NCBI GenBank assembly: GCA_964516305.1
Contig: CAZEZH010000014.1
Coordinates: 1-40,503, forward strand
Reading direction: 5' to 3'
Length of the DNA stretch: 40,503 nucleotides
Source of the DNA: Lamprobacter sp964516305
GTDB lineage: Bacteria > Pseudomonadota > Gammaproteobacteria > Chromatiales > Chromatiaceae
In this document: positions 32,147 to 40,503 of the stretch, in pieces
Layout: every line of letters starts with the position of its first letter
How positions within the stretch are numbered: position 1 is the first letter of the stretch
Program-made: the position numbers and the translations under genes
Notes under the pieces: generated by a model
What the model was told of the DNA's origin: nothing
What the model saw: only the letters and a program-made list of their open reading frames with translations
Databases searched by the model: none

Positions 32147-33238
32147 TCAGCGCTCGATCAGCATGGCCGCGGTGATCTCGTCCTGGGTCAGGTCCTTGAG
32201 CACAGGTCCAGCGTCTGAGGTGTCGACCATGATCTCGAGTAGGTTCGAGAGATTCTTGGCATAAAAGGCGCTGGCATCGGCCGGAACCATCGACGGATAG
32301 TTGGTGTGGCCAACGATGATGACACCTTGGTGATCGATGACCTGGTCGGGTTCGGAAAGCTTGCAGTTTCCACCATTGGCGGCGGCCAGATCGACAATCA
32401 CTGAGCCGGTGCGCATCCGCTCGACCACCTCGGTGGCAATCAACTCGGGCGCCGGCCGGCACGGGATCAGGGCGGTGGTGACGATGACATGGGCCTTGGC
32501 CAACTCATCCGCTAGCAGCTGTTGCTGCCTTGCCTTGGCCTCGGCTGAAAGCTCTTTCGCGTAGCCACCCTCGCCAGCGCCGCTCTCACCGAGATCGAGC
32601 TCGATCGGCTTGGCGCCGAGCGAGGCGATCTGCTCCTTGGTCTCGGGGCGCACATCGTAGCCAAAGACATCAGCGCCGAGCCTGCGCGCGGTCGCAATCG
32701 CCTGCAAGCCAGCAACCCCAGCGCCGAGCACGACGAGACGCGCCGGTTTTGCCGCCCCTGCAGAGGTCATCATCATCGGGAAGAACCGGCCATAGTGAGC
32801 AGCGGCCTCGATGACGGCGCGATAACCAGCAATGTTGCTCTGTGACGAGAGCGCATCCATCGACTGAGCGCGCGAGATCCGTGGCATCCGCTCCATCGCC
32901 AGCACCTGCACACCGTTCTCGACCATGCGCGAGAGCAGCGGGTCCTCGCCGCAGCCCTCAACCAGGCTCATATAGGTACTTCCAGAGCGAACCGCCTGCG
33001 CCTCGGCCTCGCTTGGCCGGCGCACCTTGATCACAATGTCCGCTGCAAAACAGGCGTCGCGCTCAACCACCCGGGCTCCGGCCTCGGTATAGGCCGCATC
33101 GGGGTAGTGCGCGGCGACCCCAGCGCCGGCCTCGATGAGCACCTCGAAGCCTTTAGCGACGAGTTTCTTGGCGACATCGGGAGTGGTCGCAACCCGCCGC
33201 TCACCGGCGAACGTCTCTCTTGGAATACCGAGCTTCAT
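32147..33238 (-). CDS. pntAA: NAD(P) transhydrogenase alpha subunit part 1 (NAD-binding)
   Basis: A 363-residue soluble domain I that binds NAD(H) and exchanges hydride with domain III of PntB. Its start (KLGIPRETFAGERRVATTPD) and its Rossmann motif (VVLGAGVAGLQAIATARRLGADV) match the alanine dehydrogenase/PntA family; SVIVDLAAANGGNCKLSEPD lies near the end. The gap to pntAB is 129 bases, longer than usual, and contains TGGCAGCAGC twice (32043 and 32064) but no gene. It ends inside sequence with no clear terminator, so the three genes are probably one operon. Confidence 0.96.
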   Translation of the reverse strand: MKLGIPRETFAGERRVATTPDVAKKLVAKGFEVLIEAGAGVAAHYPDAAYTEAGARVVERDACFAADIVIKVRRPSEAEAQAVRSGSTYMSLVEGCGEDPLLSRMVENGVQVLAMERMPRISRAQSMDALSSQSNIAGYRAVIEAAAHYGRFFPMMMTSAGAAKPARLVVLGAGVAGLQAIATARRLGADVFGYDVRPETKEQIASLGAKPIELDLGESGAGEGGYAKELSAEAKARQQQLLADELAKAHVIVTTALIPCRPAPELIATEVVERMRTGSVIVDLAAANGGNCKLSEPDQVIDHQGVIIVGHTNYPSMVPADASAFYAKNLSNLLEIMVDTSDAGPVLKDLTQDEITAAMLIER

Positions 33239-33410
33239 ATCAGTTGCTTTCGCTCTCAGTCGTTTTCGGGGCCCCAGGGAACTAGGCCCTATCGATTCCG
33301 GGGCAAGCGCTTACTGGGGCTCGCTCCCAGCGAGCCCGGCGCGACAAGGTTATCGGCCCCTTAGCAGCGCGGCATTATCGGCGCTCGGCATCCGTATCTC
33401 AATGGCCCCG

Positions 33411-34226
33411 TCAATGATTGCCAGAATTGCGCAGACCGCGAAGCACCTGCGCCGAGATCTCCTCGATCGACTGGCTTGTGGTGTCGAGCACCGGCACCCC
33501 AAGCCGACCCAGCATCTCGTGGGCCAGGCGAATATCGTTGCGACAGTGCGCCAGCGAGGCGTAATCGCTGCCGGGCCGCCGCTCCTCGCGGATCAGATGC
33601 AGTCGGCGCGCCTCAATGGTGAGGCCGAACACCTTCTCCTTCACCGCGCAGACTTCGGGTGGCAGGGCTTCGCGCTCGAAGTCATCCTCGGTCAGCGGAT
33701 GATTGGCCGCGCGCAGCCCATAGTGGATCGCCAGATAGAGACAGGTCGGCGTCTTTCCCGAGCGTGAGACCCCAACCAAGACCACATCCGCATGACGGAA
33801 GTTGTCCGGACGCATGCCATCGTCGTTGGTCATCGCGAAATTGATCGCCTCGATACGCTTGGTGTACATGCTCGGCTTGGTGATCGCATGACTGCGCCCG
33901 GACTGGCGACTGGGCAAGACACCCAGCTCCGCACTCAGAGGCTCGACGAACTGTTCGAACAGCTCTAGGTGAAAACAGTCGCCCTCTTCGAGAATCGCGG
34001 TAATCCCGGCGTCGAGCATGGTCGAGAACACCAAGGGGCGGGCGCCATCGCGCTCTGCGGCCTCGTGCATTCGCTGAGTCAGCGCGCGCGCCCGCGCCTC
34101 GGTGTTGATGTAGGGCATATAGACCCGCTCGAAATCGACGCTATCGAATTGCGAGAGCAGACTCTGACCGAGGGTCTCGGCTGTAATGCCCGTGCTTTCA
34201 GAGACAAAGAAAACGGTTCGCTTCAT
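33411..34226 (-). CDS. ppsR: PEP synthase regulatory kinase/phosphorylase (PpsR, DUF299)
   Basis: A 271-residue bifunctional protein that switches phosphoenolpyruvate synthase off by ADP-dependent phosphorylation and on by Pi-dependent dephosphorylation. It has the N-terminal FFVSESTGITAETLGQSLL, the P-loop-like DVVLVGVSRSGKTPTCLYLA and LGVPVLDTTSQSIEEI at the end. The ATG at 34226 fits the family length. ppsA itself is not in the window. It lies between the transhydrogenase operon and an unrecognised gene. Confidence 0.93.
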   Translation of the reverse strand: MKRTVFFVSESTGITAETLGQSLLSQFDSVDFERVYMPYINTEARARALTQRMHEAAERDGARPLVFSTMLDAGITAILEEGDCFHLELFEQFVEPLSAELGVLPSRQSGRSHAITKPSMYTKRIEAINFAMTNDDGMRPDNFRHADVVLVGVSRSGKTPTCLYLAIHYGLRAANHPLTEDDFEREALPPEVCAVKEKVFGLTIEARRLHLIREERRPGSDYASLAHCRNDIRLAHEMLGRLGVPVLDTTSQSIEEISAQVLRGLRNSGNH

Positions 34227-34430
34227 GGGCTGTGATTCACGTCAATGCAGCGTAGGTGCTAGAGGCAAGATAGTAGGGTATGGGGCCACGCTGACGTGGC
34301 TCCGGTGCGGGATCGCATCGCGCGTGCTCAGTGAAACAGAGGATTAAGCCTCAGGTCGAGCCCATTGCGAGGCGCGCCGCACGACCGTCTGTGACCCTCT
34401 CGACGACAAGAGCACTGGAGACTTCCACTC

Positions 34431-34895
34431 ATGGCGACTATCAGCAACGACAAAGAACTCCGCGACCTGCTGGAGAAGCTCTCCGTCGAGCAGCAACGGC
34501 TCATCGGCTTGGGTTTCGCAAAAAGCCTCGTCCATCTAAGCCGAGATGAGCGCGTCAAGCGAGCGATCGAGACCGGCCTGCGCACCGACACGTCCGAGTC
34601 GGAGCTCGAAGACGCCTATCGCGCAGCCAAGGCCTGGTCGACCAAGACCTACACTGACTGCGGCAAAGATACCGATTGGCTCGCCCAAGCCGACCATTTC
34701 GTCGCCGCCGCCGTCGCCGCCGCGCTCACCCCTAATAGCATGCTGCCAGACAACAAGACCAATCGCGCATGGAAGGCGGCGATGCATGCGCGGATGGCCA
34801 ACAACTGCGAACTCGTTGAGGGCGAGGGCGGCGCCCATCTTGACGAGGTCCAACGGCAGTACGAGATGGCTAACGATTTCGCTAGCACCCATTGA
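34431..34895 (+). CDS. Unrecognised 154-aa protein
   Basis: A 154-residue soluble, mostly helical protein that I cannot assign. It starts ATISNDKELRDLLEKLS, has a central YRAAKAWSTKTYTDCGKDTDW stretch, an alanine-rich segment (HFVAAAVAAALTPNS) and a second Cys in MANNCELVEGEGG. There is no signal peptide or membrane segment. GGAG nine bases before the ATG supports the start, and codon use matches the chromosome. It lies between ppsR (divergent) and the hydrogenase genes (the HypC-type gene is convergent to it); a link to either is only positional. Confidence 0.75.
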   Translation: MATISNDKELRDLLEKLSVEQQRLIGLGFAKSLVHLSRDERVKRAIETGLRTDTSESELEDAYRAAKAWSTKTYTDCGKDTDWLAQADHFVAAAVAAALTPNSMLPDNKTNRAWKAAMHARMANNCELVEGEGGAHLDEVQRQYEMANDFASTH

Positions 34896-34966
34896 GCACG
34901 CTTGTTGAGAGCGCCCGCTGAAAGCCCCGATACGGCAGCAGACCGGAGCCGGTGCCGGCTCCGGCG

Positions 34967-35227
34967 TCAACGCAGGGGACCGCCAGCGGCAGCAACCTCG
35001 TCAGCCTCGGCAGCCAGTATCTCATCGTACACCGACCAGGCATCGGCGGCGCGTTCGGCCGAGATCTGCTCGATCGCATGGCCTAGGTGGACGACGACAA
35101 AATCGCCAACCGCCAGCTCATCCGGGTCGAGCATCAACAGGCTCACCTCGCGCTCGACCCCTTTGGCCTCACAGCGCGCGCCGAAGCCGTTGATCTCAAG
35201 AATCTGCATTGGGATGCCCATGCACAT
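34967..35227 (-). CDS. hypC: HypC/HupF-family hydrogenase assembly chaperone
   Basis: An 86-residue chaperone that carries the Fe(CN)2CO moiety to the hydrogenase large-subunit precursor. It starts MCMGIPMQIL, with the essential Cys2 exposed after removal of Met, and has the OB-fold segment VGDFVVVHLGHAIEQI with the conserved His. The ATG at 35227 is preceded by GGAGGAG; an ATG at 35242 would bury the Cys and is wrong. It is divergent from the maturation protease. HypC and HupF are hard to tell apart; the hup/hyn context could favour a HupF-type role. Confidence 0.9.
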   Translation of the reverse strand: MCMGIPMQILEINGFGARCEAKGVEREVSLLMLDPDELAVGDFVVVHLGHAIEQISAERAADAWSVYDEILAAEADEVAAAGGPLR

Positions 35228-35382
35228 GGGGCGCTCCTCCATCAGGATAGTGCAATACCTGGAGGCTAAGCCGGCGACTCAGGTCACCGCAAGCGGCCTA
35301 CATCAATCCCCGAGGCGATGCGGGGCCGTTCACGCTCCCGGTCGCTGCGGGGCGCATAGATTCACCGACCGGAGGTCCCACC

Positions 35383-35856
35383 ATGCCCGGCAAAGGCACC
35401 CTGATCCTCGGCCTTGGCAACATCCTACTGACCGACGAAGCAGTCGGCGCCGCGGTCTTGCGAGCACTGGAGCCGATCGCCGAAGCCGACCCTGAGATCA
35501 GGCTCTACGACGGCGGCACCCTCAGCTTCACCCTGGCCGCGCCCATCGGCGACGCCGCTCGCTTGATCGTCGTCGATGCTGCAGCAATGGGCGATCCGGC
35601 CGGCACCGTACGTCTGTTCGAAGGCGAGGCGATGGATCAGCAGCTGAGCAAGTACGCGAAGAGCGTGCATGAAGTCAGCCTCGCCGACCTCTTCGACATC
35701 GCTCGCCTGACCGACACCCTGCCCAGCCAACGCGCCTTGATCGGCATCGAGCCCCAGCAGGTCGACTGGGGGGATCAACTCACGCCCGCCGTAGCCGCGG
35801 CGGTGCCCGAGGTCGTCGGCGAGATCCAGAACCTACTGCGGCGCTGGCGCGCTTAA
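35383..35856 (+). CDS. hyaD: [NiFe]-hydrogenase maturation protease (HyaD/HupD family)
   Basis: A 157-residue nickel-dependent endopeptidase that trims the C-terminus of the large subunit after nickel insertion. It has ILGLGNILLTDEAVGA with the first ligand (Glu), LIVVDAAAMGDPAG with the Asp ligand, and KSVHEVSLADLF with the His ligand. The start has GGAGGT seven bases upstream. It precedes the HupH-type gene and the hydrogenase structural genes in the same direction, supporting HynL as its substrate. Confidence 0.92.
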   Translation: MPGKGTLILGLGNILLTDEAVGAAVLRALEPIAEADPEIRLYDGGTLSFTLAAPIGDAARLIVVDAAAMGDPAGTVRLFEGEAMDQQLSKYAKSVHEVSLADLFDIARLTDTLPSQRALIGIEPQQVDWGDQLTPAVAAAVPEVVGEIQNLLRRWRA

Positions 35857-36099
35857 GACTCATGGCGCGGTGCCAACCCGCAAGTTGAGTCGCCCTTGAT
35901 GCACGGTCATCGACGCCGCACCAACGCCCACGTCGGGCAGGAGCTGGGCCGCGAAGGTCATGAACCCCCAAAACCGAGCCATGAGATTTCGCACGAAATT
36001 GTAAGGTTATTGAACCATTAGAGGCAAACTGTGCGATAGGTCAAACACGATCGGATAAGCAATGCCTAACATAAGTAACAATCGATGGAGGTTAGCCTA
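35857..36099 (+). promoter_or_regulatory. Leader region before the hupH-hydrogenase genes
   Basis: A 243-base gap with two small palindromes: ATTTCG CA CGAAAT (35986-35999) and GGTT ATTG AACC (36005-36016). They are five bases apart and about 85-115 bases before the next start. The region is AT-richer than its surroundings, as expected for a promoter. Either palindrome could be an operator; I recognise no FNR or NtrC consensus. Confidence 0.35.
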
Positions 36100-36549
36100 A
36101 TGGCGGAGCTCGCCGAGATACCAATTCGCATCGAGCAGCCCGAAACCGAGCCGCAGCAGTTCGGCAACGCGTTGCCGATCCTGAACGAGATCCGCCATGC
36201 GCTTGCGCGATTCGCCGAGCAAGGCGAGCCGACCCGCATCGACCTCGCTGCAATGCCCTTTGGCCCTGGCGACGAGGATCGCTTGATGGCACTGCTTGGG
36301 CGCGGCGAGGTTGAGGCCAGCGTTGATGCGCTGGGTCCAACTCGCGTCTGGGAGACCCGTTTCCCCGGTGTCTGGGTTCTCGATTACGCCAACGTCGAAG
36401 GCGAACGCATCGCGTTACAGATTGAGGTCGACGAGATTCCTCAGATGCTGCGCACTCAGCGCGCCGACATCACTGATTCATTGACCGCGTTGGACGCAGC
36501 GCTTGCGTCGGCAAGCGCGGCCGATCCGGCGGGTGAACCCCGCCACTGA
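36100..36549 (+). CDS. hupH: HupH/HyaF-family hydrogenase expression protein
   Basis: A 149-residue protein of the HupH/HyaF family, which helps assemble or export the small subunit. Its C-terminal half carries the family pattern GRGEVEASVDALGPTRVWETRFPGVW followed by EVDEIPQMLRTQ. The N-terminal part has NALPILNEIRHAL. The start at 36100 is preceded by GGAGGT; an ATG at 36085 overlaps that ribosome site. It is shorter than typical HupH (about 280 residues), missing one repeat of the domain. It lies 32 bases before the small-subunit start. Confidence 0.82.
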   Translation: MAELAEIPIRIEQPETEPQQFGNALPILNEIRHALARFAEQGEPTRIDLAAMPFGPGDEDRLMALLGRGEVEASVDALGPTRVWETRFPGVWVLDYANVEGERIALQIEVDEIPQMLRTQRADITDSLTALDAALASASAADPAGEPRH

Positions 36550-36581
36550 TAGCCGATCTTCCAGCAATGGCAGGAGAAACG

Positions 36582-37679
36582 ATGGCCTCATCAAAGACCT
36601 TGGGCGAGAGCCTGCGCCAGCACGGGGTGTCACGCCGTGGATTCCTCAAATTCTGTGCCGCGACGGCGTCGATGATGGCCTTGCCACCGACTATGGCGCC
36701 CGCCATCGCGCAAGCGCTTGAAAAGGCCCGGCGGCCCTCAGTGATCTGGCTCTCGTTTCAGGAATGCACCGGCTGCACCGAGTCGCTGACCCGCAGCTTC
36801 TCGCCCACGGTCGAGAACCTAATCTTTGATGTGATCTCGCTGGATTACCATCACACCCTACAGGCTGCGGCTGGCGATGCCGCCGAGCACGCCCGCGAGC
36901 AGGCGATGAACACCAACGCCGGCGAGTACCTGGTGGTGGTGGATGGCTCCCTGCCCGGCCCAAACGCAAACCCGGGGTATTCCACCATCGCTGGCATCAG
37001 CAACTACGATATGCTGATGCAGACCATCGAAGGCGCCGCCGCGGTGGTCGCCGTCGGCACCTGCGCTGCCTTCGGCGGCCTGCCCAAGGCGGACCCTAAC
37101 CCAACCGGCGCGGTCTCGGTGCAAGACCTGGTCAAGGACAAGCCGGTGATCAACGTCTCCGGCTGCCCGCCGGTACCGATGGTCATCACCGGCGTGCTGG
37201 CGCAATTCCTGACCTTCGGCACCATCCCCGATCTCGACGAATACGGCCGCCCACTCGCCTTCTTTGGTCAGTCGATCCACGACCGCTGCTACCGCCGGCC
37301 GTTCTATGACAAAGGCAAGTTCGCCGAATCCTTCGATGACGAAGGCGCCAAGGCCGGCTGGTGTCTGTACCGACTCGGCTGCAAGGGTCCGATGACCTAC
37401 AACGCCTGCGCGACCATGAAGTGGAACGGCGGCGCGAGTTGGCCGGTCGAGGCTGGCTATCCCTGCCTGGGCTGCTCCGAGCCTGACTTCTGGGATGCGG
37501 GTGGCTTCTACAAGGCCCTTTCGGTTCCGACCGGTTCGCCCGGTGACGTTCTGCTCGCTGCCGGTGCTGTCGGCGCCGTGGCGGGTGTCGGCGCCGGTCT
37601 GATGAGCCGCCATCAGAGCAAGCAAGCCGGTCAGCATCATGACAAGGTCACCGCCGATCAATTAGAGGAGAAGCTGTGA
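36582..37679 (+). CDS. hynS: [NiFe]-hydrogenase small subunit (Isp-type, Tat-exported)
   Basis: A 365-residue Fe-S subunit that wires the NiFe site to its electron partners. The twin-arginine signal SRRGFLKF (residues 17-24) predicts Tat export together with the large subunit. Fe-S ligands are visible in QECTGCTESL, AVGTCAAFGG, VSGCPPVP, HDRCYRR, GWCLYRLGCKGP, YNACATMKWN and YPCLGCSEPDFWD. After about residue 310 a hydrophobic segment (DVLLAAGAVGAVAGVGAG) forms a C-terminal anchor. The ATG at 36582 has AGGAGA five bases upstream; an ATG at 36567 lies before that site. The isp1 and isp2 genes follow, the HynS-Isp1-Isp2-HynL plan of Chromatiaceae. Confidence 0.95.
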   Translation: MASSKTLGESLRQHGVSRRGFLKFCAATASMMALPPTMAPAIAQALEKARRPSVIWLSFQECTGCTESLTRSFSPTVENLIFDVISLDYHHTLQAAAGDAAEHAREQAMNTNAGEYLVVVDGSLPGPNANPGYSTIAGISNYDMLMQTIEGAAAVVAVGTCAAFGGLPKADPNPTGAVSVQDLVKDKPVINVSGCPPVPMVITGVLAQFLTFGTIPDLDEYGRPLAFFGQSIHDRCYRRPFYDKGKFAESFDDEGAKAGWCLYRLGCKGPMTYNACATMKWNGGASWPVEAGYPCLGCSEPDFWDAGGFYKALSVPTGSPGDVLLAAGAVGAVAGVGAGLMSRHQSKQAGQHHDKVTADQLEEKL

Positions 37680-38338
37680 TGACCTCGATGGATTTCCTGC
37701 TCCTGACTAAGGGGCCACTGTTCAGCCTCGCCATCGCGATCTTCGCGCTCGGCATTCTGATCCGGTTGTTCGAGATCTTCGCGCTCGGCCGTGCCCATAA
37801 CTATGCTGCAGCGCGCGGCAACGAGGTCATTCCGGGCCTGAAGACGGTCTACCGGCGCTTCAATCCGGACCCGGGCACCTTCAAGCGCTCGACCTTCGAT
37901 GTGGTGGTCGGCACCCTCTGGCACGTCGGCTTCGTCGTCGCCTTGCTACTGTTCATCCCGCACATTGAGCTGATCAAGAGCACGCTCGGTGTGAGCTGGC
38001 CCGGACTGCCGAACCCAGTCGTCGACGCGGTCACCGCGATCACCCTGCTCGGCCTGGTCGCGGTGCTCATCCATCGGTTCAGACACCCCGTGAAGCGCTT
38101 CCTGAGTACGCCGGAAGACTATCTGATCTGGCTGGTAACCTTCCTGCCGGTCTTGACCGGCTACCTGGCCTATCACCGGCTGATCAATCCCTATCCACTG
38201 GCGTTGGGGATGCATATTCTGAGCGCCGAGATCTTCCTGATCGTGCTGCCCTTCACCAAGCTCACGCACATCTTCACCGCCTTCGTCGCCCGCTACTACA
38301 ACGGCGCCATCTTCGGCCGTAAGGGGATCCAGTCATGA
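37679..38338 (+). CDS. isp1: Isp1, membrane b-type cytochrome subunit
   Basis: A 219-residue integral membrane protein with about five helices, related to the gamma subunit of nitrate reductase (NarI) and DsrM. Histidines in helices (LWHVGFVVALLL, HRFRHPVKRF, GMHILSAE, KLTHIF) are candidate haem b ligands. It is thought to pass electrons between the hydrogenase and the quinone pool. The ATG at 37679 shares one base with the hynS stop; a GTG at 37676 is the alternative, both served by GAGGAG. It overlaps isp2 by four bases. Confidence 0.92.
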   Translation: MTSMDFLLLTKGPLFSLAIAIFALGILIRLFEIFALGRAHNYAAARGNEVIPGLKTVYRRFNPDPGTFKRSTFDVVVGTLWHVGFVVALLLFIPHIELIKSTLGVSWPGLPNPVVDAVTAITLLGLVAVLIHRFRHPVKRFLSTPEDYLIWLVTFLPVLTGYLAYHRLINPYPLALGMHILSAEIFLIVLPFTKLTHIFTAFVARYYNGAIFGRKGIQS

Positions 38339-39651
38339 CCCAGGATGCCAACCAATTTTCCGTCGAGCGCGGGCTCAACGCCTGGCGCGAGGAGATCGAT
38401 GCGCCGGTCGCATCCTTCTTCTCGAGCTGCGTGCACTGCGGCCTCTGCGCCCAAGCCTGCCCGTTCTTCGTCGAGACCGGCGACCCGAAGTACACGCCGA
38501 TCCATAAGCTGGAGCCGATGCGCCTGCTTTGGGAGCAGGAGTACACCCTCTGGGGCAAGCTCAAGAAGACCGTTAAGGATCGGCTCAACACCCAGCTCGG
38601 GCGCAAGACCAAGCCGCTGATCACCGACGAGATGCTCGAGGAGTGGGAGCCACTGCTCTATGATTCTTGCAGCATGTGCGGGCGCTGCTCGATGGTGTGC
38701 CCGGTCGGCAACGACATCCACTACATGATCCGCAAGGCGCGCGAGGGCATGGTCGCCTCCGGTCATTCACCCGAGGGGTTGGTTGCCGCCTCGGTTCGCG
38801 CGGTGAACACTGGCAGCCCGATGGGGCTGCAGTGGAAGACGCTCGACGTGCAGATCAAACACGTCGAGACCGCAACCGAACTCGAGGTACCGATCGACAA
38901 ACAAGGCGCCGACTATCTCGTCTTGCTGTCGTCGATGGAGATCATCAACTTCCCCGAGTATCTGGAAGCCATCACCAAGATCTTCGACCACGCAGGGGTC
39001 AGCTGGACCCTGAGCAAGACCTGTTTCGAGGCCACCAACGCCGGCATCCAGATCGGCTCCAAGGACATCGCCGCCACCCTGGTGCAGCGCGTCGTCGACG
39101 CCGCTGAGCAGCTCCAGGTCAAGAACGTGATCAGCCCCGAGTGCGGCCATGCCTATACGGCAATCCGTTGGGAAGGGCCGAACGCAATCAAGCGCGCCTA
39201 TCCATTCAAGGTCTACCACATCATCGAGGTCTTGGATCAGCTGCGCGCTGATGGGCGGATCAAGACCGAGGGCAAAGAGATGGACCGCCTGTCGATGCAC
39301 GATCCCTGCAACTTGGCGCGTAAGAGCGGCGTGGTGCAGCAGCAGCGCAGCCTGATGGACCTGGTCGCAGACGACTTCGTCGACCTCAAAGAACATGGCG
39401 AATACCAGTGGTGCTGCGGCGCCGGCGGCGGCGTCAGTTCCAACGAGCGCGCCGAGCCCCTGAAGATGGCCGCGTTCAAGCGCAAGAAGGCGCAGATCGA
39501 GGAGGTCGAGCCCGAGCGCATGGTGACCATGTGTGCGACCTGTCGCACCCAGCTCGAAGAGGGCCTCGAGGAGTTCAACATGGACATCCCCGTGGTCGGG
39601 CTGACCGAGATCATCGCGGATCATCTGGTCCAGAAAGAAGACAAGGGCTAG
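38335..39651 (+). CDS. isp2: Isp2, HdrD/DsrK-like iron-sulfur protein
   Basis: A 438-residue cytoplasmic-side Fe-S protein. Two 4Fe-4S motifs lie near the N-terminus (CVHCGLCAQACPF and CSMCGRCSMVCPVG). Two CCG-type domains follow, with SPECGHAYTAIRW, HDPCNLARKSG, QWCCGAGGG and MCATCRTQLEEG, resembling the heterodisulfide-reductase catalytic subunit and DsrK. With Isp1 it makes an Hdr/Dsr-like redox pair that may link hydrogen to sulfur metabolism. The ATG overlaps the isp1 stop (ATGA). Confidence 0.94.
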   Translation: MTQDANQFSVERGLNAWREEIDAPVASFFSSCVHCGLCAQACPFFVETGDPKYTPIHKLEPMRLLWEQEYTLWGKLKKTVKDRLNTQLGRKTKPLITDEMLEEWEPLLYDSCSMCGRCSMVCPVGNDIHYMIRKAREGMVASGHSPEGLVAASVRAVNTGSPMGLQWKTLDVQIKHVETATELEVPIDKQGADYLVLLSSMEIINFPEYLEAITKIFDHAGVSWTLSKTCFEATNAGIQIGSKDIAATLVQRVVDAAEQLQVKNVISPECGHAYTAIRWEGPNAIKRAYPFKVYHIIEVLDQLRADGRIKTEGKEMDRLSMHDPCNLARKSGVVQQQRSLMDLVADDFVDLKEHGEYQWCCGAGGGVSSNERAEPLKMAAFKRKKAQIEEVEPERMVTMCATCRTQLEEGLEEFNMDIPVVGLTEIIADHLVQKEDKG

Positions 39652-39803
39652 GCGGACAACCGGCAAGCGCTGGCCCTGGCAGCCCCGCGAAGAGGCGAAG
39701 GGATACTTTAAGCACCGCCTTGCCGGATGATTGCCGCTATCGGCATCCTGCTCGCACGCTGAGCGCGTGCGAGCGCAAGAATCGAGCGAAAGGCTGAACA
39801 ATC

Positions 39804-40503
<700 letters not shown>

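Noticed and set aside
36858..37661. A 267-codon minus-strand frame opposite hynS
   Set aside because: Antisense shadow; the hynS Fe-S ligands fix the coding strand.
38767..39801. A 344-codon minus-strand frame opposite isp2
   Set aside because: Antisense shadow; its composition mirrors isp2 codons and it has no recognisable domain.

Overview
The window is GC-rich bacterial chromosome with tightly packed genes. It looks like a purple sulfur gammaproteobacterium (Chromatiaceae; relatives of Thiocapsa or Allochromatium). The main evidence is a [NiFe]-hydrogenase operon ordered small subunit - isp1 - isp2 - large subunit, as described in those genera. The gammaproteobacterial block mreBCD-mrdA-rodA-mltB-rlpA-dacA-dat-ybeD-lipB agrees. 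The genus is inference; no rRNA or tRNA gene was seen.

Layout. 1-2557: mlaE (cut by the window edge), mlaF, mlaD, an MCE lipid-transport ABC system. 2554-3040: two small minus-strand genes, one a probable lipoprotein. 3431-7232: a Do-family periplasmic protease with an OmpR-type regulator and a sensor kinase. 7378-8112: a YceI-family exported protein, convergent with a stand-alone EF-G paralogue (8161-10263). 10348-11534: an L,D-transpeptidase facing a tiny lipoprotein that ends in lysine. 11804-12391: a chorismate-lyase-like DUF98 protein. 12447-23180: an unbroken minus-strand cell-shape and peptidoglycan block, from mreB at its 5' end to lipB at its 3' end.

23674-30047: the amidotransferase genes gatC, gatA and gatB. 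gatB is separated from gatA by about 3.2 kb holding a membrane diguanylate cyclase (25521-26969) and a visibly AT-richer, decayed stretch (about 27000-28590). I read that stretch as the remains of a small integron. It has a frameshifted N-terminal piece of an IntI/XerC-like recombinase pointing right. Divergent from it, pointing left, are cassette-sized genes: a small ORF with an internal stop, then a PIN toxin pseudogene with an intact antitoxin. Two attC-like sites follow them. This is the most interesting part of the window.

30314-33238: the three-subunit proton-translocating transhydrogenase (pntAA, pntAB, pntB). 33411-34226: ppsR, the PEP-synthase regulatory kinase/phosphorylase. 34431-34895: an unrecognised gene. 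34967-40503: the hydrogenase region, with a HypC-type chaperone, maturation protease, HupH-type assembly factor, Tat-exported small subunit, membrane cytochrome Isp1, Hdr-like Fe-S protein Isp2, and a large subunit that runs off the window.

Themes: envelope maintenance (Mla, Do protease, LDT/lipoprotein, Mre/Mrd, DacA, RlpA, MltB), glutamine-dependent tRNA amidation, and redox metabolism (transhydrogenase, hydrogenase).
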